From assembly GCF_001027745.1 (NCBI RefSeq), contig NZ_LECU01000006.1:248001-312000 (forward strand): a DNA stretch of 64,000 nt, given 5' to 3'. Each line of letters begins with the position of its first letter. Position 1 is the first letter of the stretch. The notes below the pieces were generated by a model, which was not told the DNA's origin, did no database searches, and saw only the letters and a list, made by a program, of their open reading frames with translations. Made by a program: the position numbers and the translations under genes. Positions 27,457 to 37,096 of this stretch are shown here, piece after piece. Source of the DNA: Pedobacter sp. BMA. GTDB lineage: Bacteria; Bacteroidota; Bacteroidia; Sphingobacteriales; Sphingobacteriaceae.

Positions 27457-27560
27457 ATAGACGGGAATTGTCCATAGTGATGATTCCCGTTTTCTTTTAC
27501 ATGCTGATTTCGTTTGTTTTGCTGCAGAAAGCGGAGAGGCACGAAAATTTATCTCAAGCC
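27457..27560 (+). repeat. Dispersed hairpin-bearing repeat, copy B
   Basis: Shares the core hairpin ACGGGAAT / ATTCCCGT (27461-27490) and TTTCTTTT tail with copies A and C, and downstream CTGCAGAAAGCGGAGAGGCA with copy C. The downstream part can fold by TTTCGT / ACGAAA, whereas copy C uses TTTCATTG / CAATGAAA at the same place. It stands right behind the SDR gene and may act as its terminator. Confidence 0.8.
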
Positions 27561-27606
27561 CCTTGTTTCCTTTTAAAACAAAGTATATTAGGGGCAAAGT
27601 TTAGGT

Positions 27607-28008
27607 ATGAAAATAACGCCTCATCAACTTCTTAATTACGGCATAGCAGCGGTTTGGCTGGTAAATGGGATTTATTGCAAGGTATTGAACCTGGTTCCCC
27701 GTCACCAGCAAATTGTTGCAGCTATTTTAGGAGAGCAATATTCAGGCTGGTTTACCATCATCATTGGCCTTGCCGAAACGCTAATGGCCATCTGGGTGCT
27801 CAGCCGCTATCGGAGCAAGCTAAATGCCATCAGTCAGATCATTATTATTGCTACTATGAATACGCTGGAGTTTATCTTAGTGCCTCATCTGTTACTATGG
27901 GGCAGGTACAACGCTATTTTTGCGGCTTTGCTCATCATCACCATTTATATTAACGAATTTAAACTCCATCAGGTATTGCCTGCCAACCCCAATGTTAGCC
28001 GCACTTAA
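27607..28008 (+). CDS. DoxX-like small membrane protein
   Basis: 133 residues with four hydrophobic segments (about 9-27, 47-67, 75-95 and 98-118). The opening GIAAVWLVNGIYCKVLNLVPRHQQIVAAILG is typical of DoxX-like proteins of Bacteroidota. It starts a tight plus-strand operon: its stop overlaps the next start by 17 bases. Function is unknown; placement with a DUF2071 protein and a membrane-tethered methyltransferase suggests a joint membrane-linked task. Confidence 0.8.
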   Translation: MKITPHQLLNYGIAAVWLVNGIYCKVLNLVPRHQQIVAAILGEQYSGWFTIIIGLAETLMAIWVLSRYRSKLNAISQIIIIATMNTLEFILVPHLLLWGRYNAIFAALLIITIYINEFKLHQVLPANPNVSRT

Positions 28009-28726
28009 AAACCACCCCTTCGCCGTGGAAGCTTTCTTTAAAAGCTCCATCGTGCTCACTTTTGCTGTTCCGAAAAAGCAGCTCGAACAGATGATACCAG
28101 AATGTCTGGAGCTCGATACTTTTCAGGATGAATGGGCTTTTGTAGCAGTAGCCATGGTACAAACGCATGCTTTAAGGCCTAAGGGAATGCCCAAATTTAT
28201 GGGCAATAACTTCTTTTTAATTGGCTACCGGATTTTTGTACGCTATACCAATGCTGCCGGCAAACGCCTTCGTGGACTCTATATCATCAAATCTGAAACG
28301 GATCAAAAGAAGATGGAGTTTATGGGTAACCTGTTTACCCACTACAATTACACCACCACTGATATTCACCAGGTTCATGAGGGAGACCGCTCCACGATTA
28401 GTTCCAGGCGATCAGACTTTAGTGTTACGATCACAAAATCTGATGATGCCACACTGCCTAAAGGTTCACCTTTTGCGGACTGGAAAGAAGCCCGGCGTTT
28501 TGCTGGTCCCTTGCCGTTTACTTTCACTTACAACGCGCGCAACAAAGAAGTTTTAATTATTGAAGGGGTCCGCGAAAACTGGGTGCCCATGCCGGTAACC
28601 GTAAACGATTATCATTTCGGCTTTATTGATGGCTTGAAACTTCAGGGTGCGGTACTGGCCAATGCCTTCATTATCGAAAACATTCCCTATTATTGGAAGA
28701 AAGGAAAACGCGAGCAATGGCAATAG
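27992..28726 (+). CDS. DUF2071 family protein
   Basis: 244 residues from ATG 27992 (MLAALKNHPFAVEAF). I place it in the DUF2071/YqjF group, by the opening hydrophobic VLTFAVPKKQLEQMIPECLELDTF, the FFLIGYRIFVRYTNAAGKRLRGLYIIKSE strand series and the acetoacetate-decarboxylase-like beta-rich body. No activity is established for the group. It overlaps the DoxX-like gene by 17 bases and the methyltransferase gene by 10, so the operon is translationally coupled. Confidence 0.75.
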   Translation: MLAALKNHPFAVEAFFKSSIVLTFAVPKKQLEQMIPECLELDTFQDEWAFVAVAMVQTHALRPKGMPKFMGNNFFLIGYRIFVRYTNAAGKRLRGLYIIKSETDQKKMEFMGNLFTHYNYTTTDIHQVHEGDRSTISSRRSDFSVTITKSDDATLPKGSPFADWKEARRFAGPLPFTFTYNARNKEVLIIEGVRENWVPMPVTVNDYHFGFIDGLKLQGAVLANAFIIENIPYYWKKGKREQWQ

Positions 28727-29466
28727 AACGGCGACCATTTCAGGGTGTACTCAATATTTTAAGCTTCAACAGGCACTTTTATGTGATCGGTTTGCTGGTC
28801 CTTGCCGGCATCATTGCAGCTGGCTTCATCTTTCATGTCAACCATCTATATTTATTGATTATCGTTATAGCTTTTATCTATGGTTTGTTTGCGCCGCTTA
28901 TTGTTTCTGCCTATGTTTACGATTTTTCGGGATACTATACCTTTAACTGGTTGCACAAACTGGCACTAAATCCGAAGGCCAACCATATTGTAAACATCAA
29001 TGCCGGCTTCGATGAAACCAGTTTTATTCTTGAAGATCATTTTCCGGATGCTAAAATCAGGGTTTTCGATTTTTACAATGCGTCGCAACATACCGAACCC
29101 GCTATTGTAAGGGCACGCAAGGTGAGTTTAACCTACCCTGATACCCAGGTTATCGAATCGGGTAATATTCCGGTATCCGATCAGTCAGCAGACTTGGTTT
29201 TCCTATTGTCCGCTGCACACGAAATCCGAAGTAATCAGGAAAAGGTTGTGTTTTTAAAAGAATGCAGGCGAATTTGCAAGCCCGGCGGCAAGGTAATCAT
29301 GGTCGAACATCTGCGCGATTTTCCAAACTTCATTGCTTTTACCATCGGCTTCACCCATTTTTTTTCTGCCCCTACCTGGCGAAAAGCTTTTACACAGGCA
29401 GGCTTCAGCAAAATCGATGAAACCAAGTTTACGCCATTTATGTCTGTTTTCACTATAACGCCGTAA
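28717..29466 (+). CDS. Class I SAM-dependent methyltransferase with N-terminal membrane segments
   Basis: 249 residues from ATG 28717 (MAIERRPFQGVLNIL). Two TM segments at about residues 23-42 and 45-67 anchor it. The C-terminal domain is a Rossmann-type methyltransferase: the usual GxGxG loop is changed to VNINAGFDET, then DAKIRVFDFYNAS, ESGNIPVSDQSADLVFLLSAAHEIR and a KPGGKVIMVEHLRDFPNF strand-turn. The altered glycine loop leaves cofactor binding likely but unproven. The last three steps of the operon are all membrane-linked. Confidence 0.78.
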   Translation: MAIERRPFQGVLNILSFNRHFYVIGLLVLAGIIAAGFIFHVNHLYLLIIVIAFIYGLFAPLIVSAYVYDFSGYYTFNWLHKLALNPKANHIVNINAGFDETSFILEDHFPDAKIRVFDFYNASQHTEPAIVRARKVSLTYPDTQVIESGNIPVSDQSADLVFLLSAAHEIRSNQEKVVFLKECRRICKPGGKVIMVEHLRDFPNFIAFTIGFTHFFSAPTWRKAFTQAGFSKIDETKFTPFMSVFTITP

Positions 29467-29481
29467 CCGCCATTCTACCTT

Positions 29482-29940
29482 ATGGAAATGCACCTTACCA
29501 TTATTGGCATCCTTCTGGTTCTGCTTGCCCTTATTCACATTATTTTTCCACGTTATTTTAACTGGTCGCAAGAGTTGGCGGGTTTAAGTGTTATTAACCG
29601 GGAGATGATCTATGTCCATACCTTTTTCATTGCCTTCATTGTTTTTCTGATGGGTTTGTTGTGTATGTTCTCAGCTCATGATCTGCTTCATACAACATTA
29701 GGAAAACACATTTGCCTTGGGCTGGGGATATTCTGGTTCCTCAGGTTGCTGGTACAGTTTTTTGGCTACTCGGCAGTGTTGTGGAAAGGAAAGCGGTTTG
29801 AAACGGGTGTCCATATATTGTTTACAATATTATGGGGGTATTTCACAATCATTTTCTTTTTAGGATACCTCTTCCAGGTTAGCTTCATATCACTTTTTAA
29901 GCATGTAACATGCGATCTATTTAATCCCATGTTTACTTAA
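29482..29940 (+). CDS. Four-TM membrane protein of unknown function
   Basis: 152 residues, with hydrophobic segments at about 4-22, 42-64, 75-97 and 109-132. A RYFNWSQELAGLSVINREMIYVHTFFIA stretch lies between the first two. No family is recognised. It is 15 bases after the methyltransferase gene and closes the operon. Its last 24 bases overlap the convergent SGNH hydrolase gene. Confidence 0.75.
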   Translation: MEMHLTIIGILLVLLALIHIIFPRYFNWSQELAGLSVINREMIYVHTFFIAFIVFLMGLLCMFSAHDLLHTTLGKHICLGLGIFWFLRLLVQFFGYSAVLWKGKRFETGVHILFTILWGYFTIIFFLGYLFQVSFISLFKHVTCDLFNPMFT

Positions 29941-30996
29941 TATCTCCATGATCTGGGGTTGGATTTGTTTAATCATCCTGTCATAACCCAGGTCGCTCGG
30001 GTGTGTACCATCAATCGTTCCGTCATGGTCATCGCCGATCATGTTTTCTGAAGTAATGAAGTACAGGTTCTTCATGCCTTTTTGCAGAAGGTTAAGTACT
30101 TCAGTTTGCACATTCATGTTTTGTTTCTTTACCTGCCCGCCCAGTGTTTTATCCCAGTAGCCCGTTTCGCGCACCAGGCTTTGCATCACGATAATGGGTG
30201 CGCTGGGGTGTTTTTTTCTGATGGTATTAATTAAGTAAGCAGTACGTTCGGTAATGAGTTCCGGATTGGTATTTGGAACGCAGTCTAAAATATAGGCATC
30301 AGCAGTGATGGCGGCTACCATATCGGCTACCTCGGGTTCCATTTTGGCGCTGCCACTTAAACCCAGGTTAATAAAATTGATGCCTGTTGCTCTCGTTAGC
30401 CTGGCGGGATAGGCCATTCCGGGGCGACTTGCGCCGGTACCCTGTACAATGCTTGAGCCGTAAATCAGTACCTTTTTTTTGAAAGGATCCGGGCTCCCGG
30501 TCAGGGATGCTCCTTTTGCAATCCCAATCTCTACCTGATCAACACTATCATATAGAGGTAAATACAACAAACATTCTTTTTCGGTGTCGTTCATGCGCTG
30601 AATCAGGATTTCATCGTTACATTGACCATTTACCTTTCCAATACCTGCAAACTGCCATTTGTTTCCGTTTTTAATGTACAGGTCTACTCCCTTTTGAGCG
30701 GTGGGTACCATACTGGCATTGGCCCTACTTTTAGAAACGCACCACCGGGCGGCAATTACCGGACTATTTGTTTTAAAAGAGACGGCCAAGCCCGCAGCCT
30801 GTGTGAGCAGCTGTGCTACCCTTGCCGGCAAACCGCTGTACTTATTGCTGTCTATCCTTTCATAGCGGCGGGGCGAATCTTCACTTTTACCAACCAGGGT
30901 AAGCTTGCCGGCATTGGTATATGTTAGTTCGCTGTTCTTTTGTGCCCTTAGGCTACAAAAGGTGAAGAAAAGGAGTATTGATAAAAGAAATTTCAT
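29917..30996 (-). CDS. Exported SGNH/GDSL hydrolase
   Basis: 359 residues with a signal peptide (1-18, ending LRA-Q). An N-terminal beta domain of about 150 residues precedes the SGNH core. SGNH blocks are visible: IYGSSIVQG (block I Ser), NLGLSGSAK (block II Gly), DCVPNTNPE (block III Asn) and DGTHPSDLGY (block V Asp and His). Such two-domain enzymes are carbohydrate or small-molecule esterases acting outside the cytoplasm. It is the last gene behind the sigma/FecR/SusC/SusD group, 125 bases after the nuclease-fold lipoprotein, which points to deacylation of the imported material (inference). Confidence 0.9.
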   Translation of the reverse strand: MKFLLSILLFFTFCSLRAQKNSELTYTNAGKLTLVGKSEDSPRRYERIDSNKYSGLPARVAQLLTQAAGLAVSFKTNSPVIAARWCVSKSRANASMVPTAQKGVDLYIKNGNKWQFAGIGKVNGQCNDEILIQRMNDTEKECLLYLPLYDSVDQVEIGIAKGASLTGSPDPFKKKVLIYGSSIVQGTGASRPGMAYPARLTRATGINFINLGLSGSAKMEPEVADMVAAITADAYILDCVPNTNPELITERTAYLINTIRKKHPSAPIIVMQSLVRETGYWDKTLGGQVKKQNMNVQTEVLNLLQKGMKNLYFITSENMIGDDHDGTIDGTHPSDLGYDRMIKQIQPQIMEILSKHGIK

Positions 30997-31121
30997 GAAT
31001 GATTGCTTGATGTTTGTGTAGTTATTTGTTCGGCGGTTTCATTTAACTTAAAGTGCGCTAAACCATCATGGAGTAGCGCGCAATTTAGTGATCTGAATAG
31101 CGAAATTTTATTTTGATCCTT

Positions 31122-32069
31122 TTAACGGTTTAAAATCAAAACCATAGGATAATGATCAGAAGCATAATCCGTAAAGACATCTTTTACCAGATACGAATTC
31201 ACGTAACTCCCCAGCAGTGGTGTATTCATCCAGATGTAATCAATGCGGGTGAAGTTCCCATGGGTGCGCAATTTCGTTGGGGCGCTCTTGTCATAGTTGC
31301 TGCGGTTTATTTTCCAGCTATCGTGGTAACCCGCAGTCAGCATGGCCTGGATGGTGGTGTAGTCTATTTTATCGTTATTCAATACTTTAGTGCCCGGGTT
31401 ATTCGCTTCAGAGGCCCTCAATAAGTTCATTTTGACAACATTATTATCATAAAAGGATGAATCCTGTGGCGACATATTATTGAAATCGCCCATCATCAGC
31501 ACCTTTTCAGTTGCCGGGATTTTAGCTGCGCGGTTCAGTATGGTATCAATCTCTTCCTTACGTTTCATGTACGTATTCGGGTTGAGGTGGATCACAAAAA
31601 AATGATAGTCGAGCACCTTTGCCTGAACGAGGTGAAGCGTAGAGGGTTTAGATTTGATATCAGTAATCGGGAATTTAGAAATTAAGGCTACGGGCAAGCC
31701 ATTCTGATGGTGCATCAAGGTATAGTTATAGCCCATGCTTCCGGCAAAGCTTTGCAGCTGTGCATAGGTAAAACCTTTCATTTCCTGAAAGGCAATTACG
31801 GCCGGTTGCAGGGTATCTACCCATTGCTTAAAGCTGGCGATCCTCGCGGCATCGGCCCTAAAGCCCTCATAAATATTGTACGAAAGGACTTTGAAAGTTT
31901 GTGTACTATCGCCTGGTGCATTGATGCTCAGGTTGCGGGTATTCTTTTCAAAAGTGGTGTGCTGGTTTGCAGCGGGTTCCAGTGTTTCCTTGCTGCATGA
32001 GGTAAGTGCCCACATGCACACCAATGCACAGGCCATGGCCTGTTTTAAGCTTGATAATGTCGTTTTCAT
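31122..32069 (-). CDS. Endonuclease/exonuclease/phosphatase family lipoprotein
   Basis: 315 residues. A lipoprotein signal with lipobox ALTSC puts the lipidated Cys at residue 25. The EEP fold is shown by LSYNIYEGF, IAFQEMKGF (metal-binding Glu), MMGDFNNMSPQDS (catalytic Asp/Asn) and YASDHYPM (catalytic His). Members cleave phosphodiesters or phosphomonoesters, for example in nucleic acids or sphingomyelin. It lies 22 bases behind susD, on the cell envelope with the uptake system, so it may trim a phosphate-containing polymer before import. Confidence 0.9.
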   Translation of the reverse strand: MKTTLSSLKQAMACALVCMWALTSCSKETLEPAANQHTTFEKNTRNLSINAPGDSTQTFKVLSYNIYEGFRADAARIASFKQWVDTLQPAVIAFQEMKGFTYAQLQSFAGSMGYNYTLMHHQNGLPVALISKFPITDIKSKPSTLHLVQAKVLDYHFFVIHLNPNTYMKRKEEIDTILNRAAKIPATEKVLMMGDFNNMSPQDSSFYDNNVVKMNLLRASEANNPGTKVLNNDKIDYTTIQAMLTAGYHDSWKINRSNYDKSAPTKLRTHGNFTRIDYIWMNTPLLGSYVNSYLVKDVFTDYASDHYPMVLILNR

Positions 32070-32091
32070 GTTATGTTTTTTTCTTAGGTTT

Positions 32092-33555
32092 TTAGTTCTG
32101 CCACCATACTTTGCTGGTCAGCCTGTCGCCACCCATTCGGGCTGCGGCTTCATCGTAATTGGTTTTATTGGTTGCTTTTGTAATCAGCGGATATTCGAAT
32201 CTTACAGGTAATGTTCCATTGTTTTTTGCAGCAGGGCCGATGGGTAATACAGGATATCCCGTGCGGCGGTAATCGTACCAGGCTTCAAATCCCGAGAAAA
32301 ACATGGCAATGTATTTCTGGCTCATCAGGCGTTCCATGGTTGCCGTGGTTCCGGTAAACCTCACGGTAGCGCGGGCCAGATAGGTAGTTCCGGCGGTGCC
32401 GTCCCAGGTACACTTCCATTGTTTCCACGAGGCTTCAACCCCCTTGTTAAAGTAAGTTTGTGCATTGGCATTGATCCAGCCTTTCAGGGCAGCCTCAGCC
32501 AGTAAAAAATTCACTTCAGCCCAGGTTAATACCGGAAAAGGATAGTTGTCGGCTTTTAGTGTAGTGGCCAGGGTAGAGGTTTTCAATCCGCCGTTATCTG
32601 CAAAGGCTAACGTTTCCTGTTCGCTATAGCCACTTGGAATGCCCACATAAGCACCAGGTGTGTTTTTGGTAGCGTATCTATACCTTCTGCCATCTACCGT
32701 AGTGTTCATTAAATCCATTAAAGGCTTTCCCATCCTTCGGCTGCCACTAAATTCAGCCGCTGCCATCTCGGCAAACAGGTTTATAAAGGGCTTGGTTCCG
32801 GTGTAGTTCATCATGGCTTCTTCTTCGTTGCTCTCAATCAGTGGAAACTTGGCGGGGTCGTTAAACAGTTCTGCAATCTGTGCCGGAGCATTCATTTCAG
32901 CTTTGCCCGAAACCCTTACCAACAGGCGCAGGCGCATCGAATTGGTAAATTTTTTCCATTTGAGCACATCATTGGCATAAATCAAATCCGAACTCACAAA
33001 AGGCTTGGTTTCATTAAATAGTTCATTGGCCCTTTTCAAATCAGCCAGCAGGCTGGTGTAAATAGATTTTTGCGTGTCGTACTTAGGGTATAAGAGGTTA
33101 GCCTGGCCCTGGAAGGCTTCGGTATAGGGGATATCGCCAAACATGTCGGTAAGGTTAGACATGAACCAGGTTTTCATTACCAGTGCCGCTGCCATGTTGT
33201 TCACATCGTTGAGCTTTTCGGCAATTTTGTACATTTCATTCATGTCGTTGGCCTTCACATAGAGGGTCGACCAAATGGCATCGAATTCATTTTCTTTAAA
33301 CTCGTATCGGGCAAAATCATTGAGTACGCCGGTTTCCACGGTGTATTGCATCAGTTCATTGTTGAGGCGGTGAGCGCGTTTAGTAATCAGCCACATGCCA
33401 TCAAACTGTGCCGAGGCCAGGAGCGAGCCGGGGGCCACAGTAGTTACCCTTACCGGATCAGTGTTCAGTGTTTCAAAATCTTTGGTGCAGGCCACAAATA
33501 AGCTTAGCACACCGGTTATCGAAATTATGGATGCGTATTTTATCAGATTTTTCAT
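32092..33555 (-). CDS. SusD-like lipoprotein (SusD_2-type)
   Basis: 487 residues, lipobox LFVAC with Cys at about 23. The pattern CTKDFETLNTDPVRVT near the start, then NNELMQYTVETG and YTEAFQGQ in the N-terminal half and VLTWAEVNFLLAEAALKGW in the second half, match the SusD/RagB-associated group that pairs with STN-bearing SusC proteins. The typical end SQKYIAMFFSGFEAWYDYRRTGYP is present. It forms the lid of the SusC encoded 11 bases upstream. Confidence 0.93.
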   Translation of the reverse strand: MKNLIKYASIISITGVLSLFVACTKDFETLNTDPVRVTTVAPGSLLASAQFDGMWLITKRAHRLNNELMQYTVETGVLNDFARYEFKENEFDAIWSTLYVKANDMNEMYKIAEKLNDVNNMAAALVMKTWFMSNLTDMFGDIPYTEAFQGQANLLYPKYDTQKSIYTSLLADLKRANELFNETKPFVSSDLIYANDVLKWKKFTNSMRLRLLVRVSGKAEMNAPAQIAELFNDPAKFPLIESNEEEAMMNYTGTKPFINLFAEMAAAEFSGSRRMGKPLMDLMNTTVDGRRYRYATKNTPGAYVGIPSGYSEQETLAFADNGGLKTSTLATTLKADNYPFPVLTWAEVNFLLAEAALKGWINANAQTYFNKGVEASWKQWKCTWDGTAGTTYLARATVRFTGTTATMERLMSQKYIAMFFSGFEAWYDYRRTGYPVLPIGPAAKNNGTLPVRFEYPLITKATNKTNYDEAAARMGGDRLTSKVWWQN

Positions 33556-33566
33556 GTCGGGTAGGT

Positions 33567-36500
33567 TTAAAATGAGGCTTTAAGGGTTGCACCAAAACTT
33601 TTTGTAGATGGGAATTGTCCGGTTTCAAAGCCCGGTTCAATGCGGTTTCTGTTTAGCGTTGCAATTTCCGGATCGTAAAGCGGGAATTTCGTAATGAGCA
33701 ATAAATCACGACCGTACACACTAAAAGAGGCCGATTGCGCACCAATGTGTTTGAGCAGTTTAGCGGTGAATTTGTATTCGAGCGATAGTTCACGAAGTTT
33801 AATGTATGAGGCATCAAAAATATTTGCCTCAGCATTATCGCGCAGGTATTTCTGGTTATAATAATCGCCGGGCGTAGCCACAATGTCGTTTCTGCGGAAG
33901 GTACCGTCGGCATTCTGCACTACCCCTTCGCCCACAATACCACCATAGCGGCCTTCGAGGGTAGAGGTTAATTTACCGGCACCTGCCAGTACGGAATTTG
34001 AGAACGAGTAGATGTCGCCACCTTTTTGTCCGTCGAATAAAAATGAAAGGCTGAACCTGTTATAGGTAAACTGATTTTGGATTCCCGCTTTAAAATCGGG
34101 TACTGCCGAACCTAAAATTTTAAAGTTTTCGGTATCAATTAAAGGGAGGCCCTTGCTGTCGTTTATAATCTGTCCATCCGGTGCGCGGAGGTATCCCGAG
34201 CCGTAAATATCGCCTACTGCACCACCAACCACGGCCTTTATGTAGCCCCGTGGTCCTGTAGCCATGATAATTTCACTCACATTTGGCGCAAGCTCCTTTA
34301 CCAGACTTTTGTTGGATGAGTAGGTCAATGTGGTTTTCCATTGCAGTTTGCTTTTTTTACTTAGCGGACTGGCATTTACCGCAAGTTCGTAACCCCTGTT
34401 GTTTATCAATCCCGCATTGAATATCCTGCCGGTATATCCAATAGCCGGATCGTTTGGAACGGTTAGGATCTGGTTGGAGCTATTGGCATTGTAGTAAGTA
34501 AAATCAAAACCCAGGCGGTTTCCAAAAAAGCGGATGTCTAATCCTACTTCCCTATTGGTAATAATTTCGGGTTTCAGGTTATCGCCCCCAGGCAAGGTAG
34601 TTGGGTTGGTATAACTTCCACCAAATTCTGACGGGGTTAAATAATAGCCTGTGCGGTATGGGTCGGTATCATTACCCACCTGCGAGATAGATCCTTTAAT
34701 TTTGAGGTAAGATAAAGCCTTGAAAGCAGATAAATCGAACATTTCAGTTGCAATGGCACTTCCCGAAACAGAATAGTAGAAATAAGAGTTATTGGCTTTC
34801 GGCAGCGTGCTCGACCAGTCGTTCCTTCCCGTTACATCTAAAAACAAATAGGTTTTATAATTAAACTGTGCCAGCGCATACAAACTTTGTACTTCTTTGG
34901 CTGCGGGCGATAGTGTCACCAATGGCCTGTCTTTTGCGTTGCCCAGGGTATAAATTCCCGGTGCGCTCAGCCTTTCGGCGGTTGTGGTGTTATTCTGGAC
35001 TTTGTTTTTAAAAATGCTTCCGCCTGCAGAAAGCGAAAGTCCCAGGTTGCCCCATAACTTTTCATCATACTTATACAGGAAATCGTAGTTCTGTTCCCGC
35101 ATCAGTACCGATTGTTCCTGGTAACGTCCGGCGGCAAAACGGATGCTGCTGAAAGGCCTGCGCAGCGTTCTAAAAGATGAGTTCTGGTCAATTCCCCCTC
35201 TCAGCATCAAGCTCATTTTAGGACTAAAGCTATAGGTAGCGGTAATGTTTCCAAAAATCCTATCCTGATCCAGGCTGTTTAAATTTTCGTAGAGGATAAA
35301 GTAAGGATTATCTACTGATGGGTTTAACAGGTTGTTTTGATCAATATCTTTAATGTCCCAGTAATCTTTATGCCATTCGTTGGGGATGTTGGCCGAGCGG
35401 TACATTAAGCCATACATAAAGGAGTTGGTATTGTAGCCCGATAAGGGCAGGTTGTCGCTTTGTTTATGGTAGTAGTTTACGCGGGTGGTTAACTGAAAGT
35501 TATTCATTTTACTGTTGCTGGAAAACGAAAGCCTGTTAAAGCTATATCCCGTGTTGGGCAAAATGTAGGTATTGCGCATGTCGTTATAGGAGAGGCGGAC
35601 TGCATTTTTGGCGTCGCCCCCTGAAAGTGAAAGTGAGTTGTTATAGGTTGCGCCTACTACAAAAGCATCTTTCACATAATTTTTATCCGCTACCCAAGGT
35701 GTTCTGTTTACGCCGCGTGTTTTAGTTGCGGGGTCGAACTGAAAGTACGATTGTCCGTTAAAAGCCGGACCAAAAGAGCGGGTAGAGTTTGTGCTGGGAC
35801 CATCGGCACTGGCGCCGTAAGAAAAATAGCTATTGATGGCGTTTCCTGCCCCGTATTCATATTGAAAATCAGGAAAGTGCAATACGTCATCAAAAGTTAC
35901 ACTGCTGTTAAAGGCTACACTCAGTTTGCCTTTGTTATCGGTATTGGTTTTGGTGGTGATTAAAATGGCTCCCGAAGCCGCGCGCGAACCATAGAGTGCT
36001 GCTGCCGATGGGCCCCTCAATACCGTCACCTCTTTAATGTCGCCGGGGTTTATGTCGCTTAAGGCGTTACCATAGTCTACGGGCGTTTCTGTATTGCCTG
36101 TTGCGCCATAGCTTAAACCGTTGTTGCCTACCATGCCACTCAATACCGGTACCCCATCAATCACAATCAAGGGTTCACCTTTATCCAGGTCTAAAGAGTT
36201 TTGCCCACGCAGGGTAATGCGCACTGAACCGCCGGGGCCGGTACCAGCCTTGGTAATGTTTAATCCCGGTACTTTGCCTGAAAGGGCATTTACCCAGTTG
36301 TTGGGTACCGTTTTCGAAATTTCTTCTCCATCAATTTTGGTTACGGCATAACCCAGGCTTTTTTCTTCCCGTTTTATTCCCAGTGCCGTAACCACCACAC
36401 TTTCCAATGCCTGCTCATCGCTTGAAAGTGTTACTGTGATCTGGCGTTCGCCGGGTTTAACATTTTTCAGTAACAAGGTTTGGAAGCCAATGTGGCTCAG

Positions 36501-36977
36501 CTCCAGGGTATACGTTCCGGCAGGAACAGGAAGTGCAAAAAGCCCTGCACTGTTGCTTGTGGTGCGGCTGTTCAGCTCAACGATCCTAATGGTAGCACCC
36601 GGAATGGCCGTTTTTGCCGAATCCACTATTTTTCCGCTAATGGACGTTTCGCGATTAACCTTTTCTACAATCACAATTTTGCCCGCCCTGAAAATGTAGC
36701 TTAGCCTGGTTTTGTTTAGCAATTGTTCCATGGCGCTTTCTACCGAAATGTTATTTGCATTTACAGAGACATTATTGTAGCTGCTTACCAGTTGCTCATT
36801 AAAAACAATCTGAATACCCGATGCTTTCTGAAGGCCGGAGAGGGCCGCCCGTAAATGCTGGTTCTGGATGCGCAGTGTAATTTTTACATTTGCCGGCGAT
36901 TGTGCTTGCCCGGAAGTAGCCACTAATAGCTGGCCACTCATTAGCAGAAGCACGAAGAGATAATAAAGATGTTTCAT
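33567..36977 (-). CDS. SusC/RagA receptor with N-terminal STN signalling domain
   Basis: 1136 residues. Signal peptide (1-25, ending GQAQ), then an STN (secretin/TonB short N-terminal) domain at about 45-105 (LRAALSGLQKASGIQIVFNEQLV...), a carboxypeptidase-regulatory-like domain at about 110-190, the plug with ALYGSRAASGAILITTKTN at about 320-345, and the barrel to FGATLKASF. The STN domain talks to a FecR-type anti-sigma factor in the periplasm, and such genes sit directly upstream (37097-38725), so ligand binding should switch on this operon through the ECF sigma factor. Confidence 0.96.
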   Translation of the reverse strand: MKHLYYLFVLLLMSGQLLVATSGQAQSPANVKITLRIQNQHLRAALSGLQKASGIQIVFNEQLVSSYNNVSVNANNISVESAMEQLLNKTRLSYIFRAGKIVIVEKVNRETSISGKIVDSAKTAIPGATIRIVELNSRTTSNSAGLFALPVPAGTYTLELSHIGFQTLLLKNVKPGERQITVTLSSDEQALESVVVTALGIKREEKSLGYAVTKIDGEEISKTVPNNWVNALSGKVPGLNITKAGTGPGGSVRITLRGQNSLDLDKGEPLIVIDGVPVLSGMVGNNGLSYGATGNTETPVDYGNALSDINPGDIKEVTVLRGPSAAALYGSRAASGAILITTKTNTDNKGKLSVAFNSSVTFDDVLHFPDFQYEYGAGNAINSYFSYGASADGPSTNSTRSFGPAFNGQSYFQFDPATKTRGVNRTPWVADKNYVKDAFVVGATYNNSLSLSGGDAKNAVRLSYNDMRNTYILPNTGYSFNRLSFSSNSKMNNFQLTTRVNYYHKQSDNLPLSGYNTNSFMYGLMYRSANIPNEWHKDYWDIKDIDQNNLLNPSVDNPYFILYENLNSLDQDRIFGNITATYSFSPKMSLMLRGGIDQNSSFRTLRRPFSSIRFAAGRYQEQSVLMREQNYDFLYKYDEKLWGNLGLSLSAGGSIFKNKVQNNTTTAERLSAPGIYTLGNAKDRPLVTLSPAAKEVQSLYALAQFNYKTYLFLDVTGRNDWSSTLPKANNSYFYYSVSGSAIATEMFDLSAFKALSYLKIKGSISQVGNDTDPYRTGYYLTPSEFGGSYTNPTTLPGGDNLKPEIITNREVGLDIRFFGNRLGFDFTYYNANSSNQILTVPNDPAIGYTGRIFNAGLINNRGYELAVNASPLSKKSKLQWKTTLTYSSNKSLVKELAPNVSEIIMATGPRGYIKAVVGGAVGDIYGSGYLRAPDGQIINDSKGLPLIDTENFKILGSAVPDFKAGIQNQFTYNRFSLSFLFDGQKGGDIYSFSNSVLAGAGKLTSTLEGRYGGIVGEGVVQNADGTFRRNDIVATPGDYYNQKYLRDNAEANIFDASYIKLRELSLEYKFTAKLLKHIGAQSASFSVYGRDLLLITKFPLYDPEIATLNRNRIEPGFETGQFPSTKSFGATLKASF

Positions 36978-37096
36978 TTGATGTTTTCTTGTCGTTTTAT
37001 ACTGTGATATCAGTGTTATGCACGACTGGTAGTAGAAGAAATTGAAAAATCTTTTTTTTAATGGCTAACGGGCCTTGGCTGAAGGCCTAATGGCAC

